The notes below the pieces were generated by a model. It did not search any database, was not told where the DNA came from, and was given only the letters and a program-made list of their open reading frames with translations. DNA of 64,000 nucleotides from Streptomyces narbonensis (GTDB lineage: Bacteria; Actinomycetota; Actinomycetes; Streptomycetales; Streptomycetaceae): assembly GCF_014649015.1 (NCBI RefSeq), contig NZ_BMSF01000006.1, positions 350,494-414,493 on the forward strand. Reading direction: 5' to 3'. This document shows, one piece after another, positions 61,553 to 64,000 of the stretch. Within the stretch, counting starts at the first letter, position 1. The number at the start of each line of letters is the position of its first letter. The position numbers were made by a program, and so were the translations under genes.

Positions 61553-62458
61553 TCAGGCGGGCGGGGCGAACCCGGTGGCCCGAGGTCCGCTCTCCCCACC
61601 GCCCGGCACCACAGGGGGCAGGACGACCGGAGCGGGAACGGCCGGAACAGCGGGAACGGCCGGAACAGCGACGCCGGCCACAGAGGGAGCAACAGCCACA
61701 CCCTCCCCCGACGGGGCGAACGCCCGCCGGGAGTCCCGTGCCTGCCGCTCGGCGACGACCCCCGCGAGATACGCGTCGGCAGGCACCCCCGGCGGCGGAG
61801 GCGTCCCGGTCAGCGTCACGAGCTCGTCGGCAAGCCGCTCGGCGAGCCGCCGCCCCACGAACGGGTCCAGCTCACGCGCCCGCGTCAGGTACTGACGTAT
61901 CTCCAGCCACAGCCTCTCCGGAACAGCGGACAGATCGAGCTCGGCGAACCGACCGACGAGCCACGGCGGCGGCGGGGGCACGGCAAGGGCCCGCGCCGCG
62001 GGTATGCGCTCCCGCACGACGAGGGTCCCGGCGAACACGTCACCGAGCCGCCGCCCCCGCTCCGACACCAGCGAGGCGATACAGGCGACGACCCCGAAGG
62101 TCATCAGGATCTCCACGACCCCCATGGCCCCCCGCACCAGCGCGTGCCGGAACCGGACCGGCCCCCCGTCGTCCCGCACGACCCGCAGCCCACAGGCCAG
62201 CTTCCCCAGCGACCGCCCGTGCGTCAGCGTCTCCACCGCGATCGGCGCCCCCACGAGCACGAGCAGGAAACTGGCGATCGACAGGGCCGTCGTCGCGGCC
62301 TCGTCCAGGGACGCCGTCGCCAGGGCGAGCCCGATCATGACCAGCAGATAGACGGCCCACACGACGGCGAGATCGATGAGCACCGCCAGCGCCCTGCTGG
62401 GCAGCCGTGCCGGCTGCAAACCCAGGACGACGGCGTCCCCCGTCACCACCCCACTCAC
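61553..62458 (-). CDS. RDD-family membrane protein
   Basis: GTG at 62458 comes after GAGAGGTGGGCGCC; 301 residues. RLPSRALAVLIDLAVVWAVYL and GRSLGKLACGLRVVRDDGGPVRFRHALVRG mark the RDD domain of three to four helices. After residue 150 a Pro/Val/Ala-rich soluble end follows with short repeats (VPAVPAVPAVPA). RDD proteins are found in many membranes, and some act as ion exchangers. It is divergent from the SpoIIM-family gene, an arrangement conserved in Actinobacteria along with a DUF58/MoxR set that is not in this window. Confidence 0.85.
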   Translation of the reverse strand: MSGVVTGDAVVLGLQPARLPSRALAVLIDLAVVWAVYLLVMIGLALATASLDEAATTALSIASFLLVLVGAPIAVETLTHGRSLGKLACGLRVVRDDGGPVRFRHALVRGAMGVVEILMTFGVVACIASLVSERGRRLGDVFAGTLVVRERIPAARALAVPPPPPWLVGRFAELDLSAVPERLWLEIRQYLTRARELDPFVGRRLAERLADELVTLTGTPPPPGVPADAYLAGVVAERQARDSRRAFAPSGEGVAVAPSVAGVAVPAVPAVPAVPAPVVLPPVVPGGGESGPRATGFAPPA

Positions 62459-62567
62459 GGCGCCCACCTCTCCACGACTCTCCGAACGCCAGTCTGCCAA
62501 GCTGACCCGCAGCGCGCCGCAGTAGTACGGACCTGTCCGCAGCAAGTGCCGGGAGCAGCAGCCGATC

Positions 62568-63575
62568 ATGGACCTCGACGTCTACGTCACCGCCCACCGC
62601 GCCGAGTGGGAACGCCTCGACCACCTCCTGCGCAGGGGCCGCAGGCTGACCGGCGCCGAAGCGGACGAGCTCGTCTCCCTCTACCAGCGCACCGCCACGC
62701 ACCTCTCCATCGTCCAGTCCACGGCCCCGGACCCCCAGCTCACGGCCCGTCTGACCCAGCTCGTCGCGCGGGCCCGCGCGACCGTCACCGGCACCCGCCG
62801 CTCCTCCTGGCGCGACGCGGCCCGCTTCCTCACCGCCGGCTTCCCCGCGGCCGTCTACCGCTCCCGCCACTGGTGGATCCCCACCGCGGTCCTCTCGACC
62901 CTCCTCGCGGTCCTCATCGGCTGGTGGATCGGTACGCACCCGGAGGTCCAGGCCTCGATAGGCGCCCCCACGGAACTCCGCGAGATGACCCGCCCCGGCG
63001 GCCAGTACGAGACGTACTACTCCAGCCACCCGGCGGCGTCCTTCGCGGCCCAGGTCTGGACGAACAACGCCCAGGCCGCGGCCATGTGCCTGGTCCTGGG
63101 CGCGTTCCTCGGCATCCCGGTGCTGGGGATCCTCTTCCTCAACATGCTGAATCTCGGCGTCGGCATCGGCCTGATGTCCTCCGCGGGCCGCCTCGACGTC
63201 TTCCTGGGCCTGATCCTTCCCCACGGCCTGCTCGAACTGACGGCGGTCTTCGTCGCCGCCGGCACGGGCCTCCGCCTCGGCTGGACCGTCATCGACCCGG
63301 GCCCCACCACTCGCCGCGCCGCCCTCGCGGAACAAGGACGCGCGGCCCTCGGCATGGCCATCGGCCTGGCCCTGATCCTCTTCGTCTCGGGCCTGATCGA
63401 AGGCTTCGTGACCCCCTCCGGCCTGCCGACCTGGGCCCGGATCGCCATCGGCATCGGCGCTGAGCTGGCCTTTCTCGCCTACGTCTACATCCTGGGCGGC
63501 CGCGCCTCCCGAGCCGGTGCCACCGGCGACGTCGAGGAACCCGACCGCAGCGCCGCTCTCCCCACCGCGGCCTGA
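62568..63575 (+). CDS. Stage II sporulation protein M (SpoIIM) family membrane protein
   Basis: The 335-residue product starts with about 85 cytoplasmic residues (DLDVYVTAHRAEWERLDHLLRRG), followed by five or six helices. WTNNAQAAAMCLVLGAFLGIPVLGILFLNMLNLG and ILPHGLLELTAVFVAAGTGL are the usual motifs of the SpoIIM/DUF95 family. In Bacillus SpoIIM takes part in septal wall thinning; in Streptomyces the role is not known. Divergent pairing with RDD suggests that the two work together. It is the last protein gene before the rRNA operon. Confidence 0.9.
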   Translation: MDLDVYVTAHRAEWERLDHLLRRGRRLTGAEADELVSLYQRTATHLSIVQSTAPDPQLTARLTQLVARARATVTGTRRSSWRDAARFLTAGFPAAVYRSRHWWIPTAVLSTLLAVLIGWWIGTHPEVQASIGAPTELREMTRPGGQYETYYSSHPAASFAAQVWTNNAQAAAMCLVLGAFLGIPVLGILFLNMLNLGVGIGLMSSAGRLDVFLGLILPHGLLELTAVFVAAGTGLRLGWTVIDPGPTTRRAALAEQGRAALGMAIGLALILFVSGLIEGFVTPSGLPTWARIAIGIGAELAFLAYVYILGGRASRAGATGDVEEPDRSAALPTAA

Positions 63576-63628
63576 TGTGCGGAGGCCCCCTCTGACCTGC
63601 TAGCCTCCTCCGGTGCCCACAAAAGCCA

Positions 63629-63657
63629 TTGACATGGCGGCTGTGGGGAGGTAGATT
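63629..63657 (+). promoter_or_regulatory. Near-consensus promoter of rRNA operon
   Basis: TTGACA (63629-63634), a 17-base spacer and TAGATT (63652-63657) form one of the best sigma-70-type promoters in this window. It should be the farthest upstream of several rrn promoters. Confidence 0.85.
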
Positions 63658-63662
63658 CAAAC

Positions 63663-63900
63663 GGTTGCCTGGAACTGGACAGTTCGGCAGCGATCAAGTA
63701 GAGTCATACTCGCTCCGGTCGGGAATTCATTCCCCGGAGTCATTCCGATTCTCATCCGAATCACGAAAGCCACCGATTAGGTCGGCCGAAATGAATCTGA
63801 TAAAGTCGGAACCGCCGAAAGGCCCCCGGAGTGAAAACAAAAGGGACCGGAAAGCACCGAGGAAATCGGATGGAAAACATCTGATAAGCTTCGGAACGAA
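63663..63900 (+). promoter_or_regulatory. Further rRNA promoters
   Basis: CATACT (63705-63710) and two copies of the TCTGATAA box, at about 63796 and 63880, are -10-like elements in a stretch notably richer in A/T than the rest. The last two stand in a repeated context (TCTGATAAAGTCGGAAC and TCTGATAAGCTTCGGAAC). Streptomyces rrn operons are known to have three or four promoters in a row. Confidence 0.6.
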
Positions 63901-64000
63901 GGAAAAGCCCGGAGGAAAGCCCGCGAGGGTGAGTACAAAGGAAGCGTCCGCACCTTGAGAACTCAACAGCGTGCCAAAAATCAACGCCAGATTAGTTGAT
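63901..64000 (+). other. Leader of rRNA operon (16S precursor, gene begins outside window)
   Basis: CCTTGAGAACTCAACAGCGTG followed by CCAAAAATCAACGCC (63951 onward) is the leader motif shared by actinobacterial rrn operons; TTGAGAACTCAA is a palindrome used in processing or antitermination. The 16S gene should start some 150-250 bases past the window end. Confidence 0.85.

Noticed and set aside
63629..63958. 109-codon frame inside the rRNA leader
   Set aside because: It starts within a promoter and runs through A/T-rich leader sequence known to be untranslated.

Overview
The window is very GC-rich, its genes are tightly packed with many ATGA/GTGA overlaps, and GTG starts are common. It carries whiB, a SigB/F-type sigma factor with its partner-switch proteins, coenzyme F420 genes and a run of LytR-CpsA-Psr (LCP) proteins. 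All of this points to a Streptomyces chromosome. From memory, the gene order matches the core region of S. coelicolor from the rrnD/ahcY/manA/manB side through whiB (SCO3034) to the sigI cluster, which was not checked by alignment.

Layout. 1-8508: a surface-polysaccharide island. It has the end of a family-2 glycosyltransferase, a polysaccharide deacetylase, a large polytopic membrane protein, a small membrane protein and a GH26-like hydrolase, converging on a flippase and a DegT-type aminotransferase. 8713-10669: a SigI-like stress sigma factor divergent from an anti-anti-sigma (STAS) and an RsbW-like kinase. 10779-15002: a four-gene translationally coupled operon of exported proteins. Two end in sortase-like signals (LPKTG, LAETG), the second resembles the DUF916/WxL-interacting family, and a home-made domain occurs three times; I regard this as the least described system here. 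15075-18975: a POT peptide transporter and an OmpR/histidine-kinase pair. 18991-25022: GtrA, purK-purE, an M19 dipeptidase, a degenerate M19 paralogue, and UDP-glucose dehydrogenase.

25109-25995: a small GntR regulator divergent from two tiny genes, with a perfect 10-bp-phased repeat array between them. 26009-38997: an ABM-domain protein, five LCP ligases, a thioesterase, a glycosyltransferase, a TIGR03089 protein and a peptidoglycan-recognition amidase. 39102-44619: manC, a DNA glycosylase, fbiB-fbiA (F420) and a cysteine-dioxygenase-like protein. 45320-51209: whiB with a strong promoter and terminator, then a 1243-residue glycosyltransferase/membrane protein coupled to a DUF5719 protein. 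51307-57902: a degenerate zincin, DUF3499, manB, a Trm112-like protein, a 1.1-kb repeat-rich spacer, a SIS-domain protein and manA. 57969-63575: a cation-efflux protein, ahcY, an unknown gene, RDD and SpoIIM-family membrane proteins. 63576-64000: the promoters and leader of an rRNA operon, ending before the 16S gene.

Taken together, manA, manB and manC turn fructose-6-phosphate into GDP-mannose, and ugd makes UDP-glucuronate. The glycosyltransferases, flippase, GtrA and LCP ligases would use such sugars to build and attach cell-wall glycopolymers. Several spacers carry short tandem-repeat arrays, which probably explain many spurious long reading frames in this stretch.
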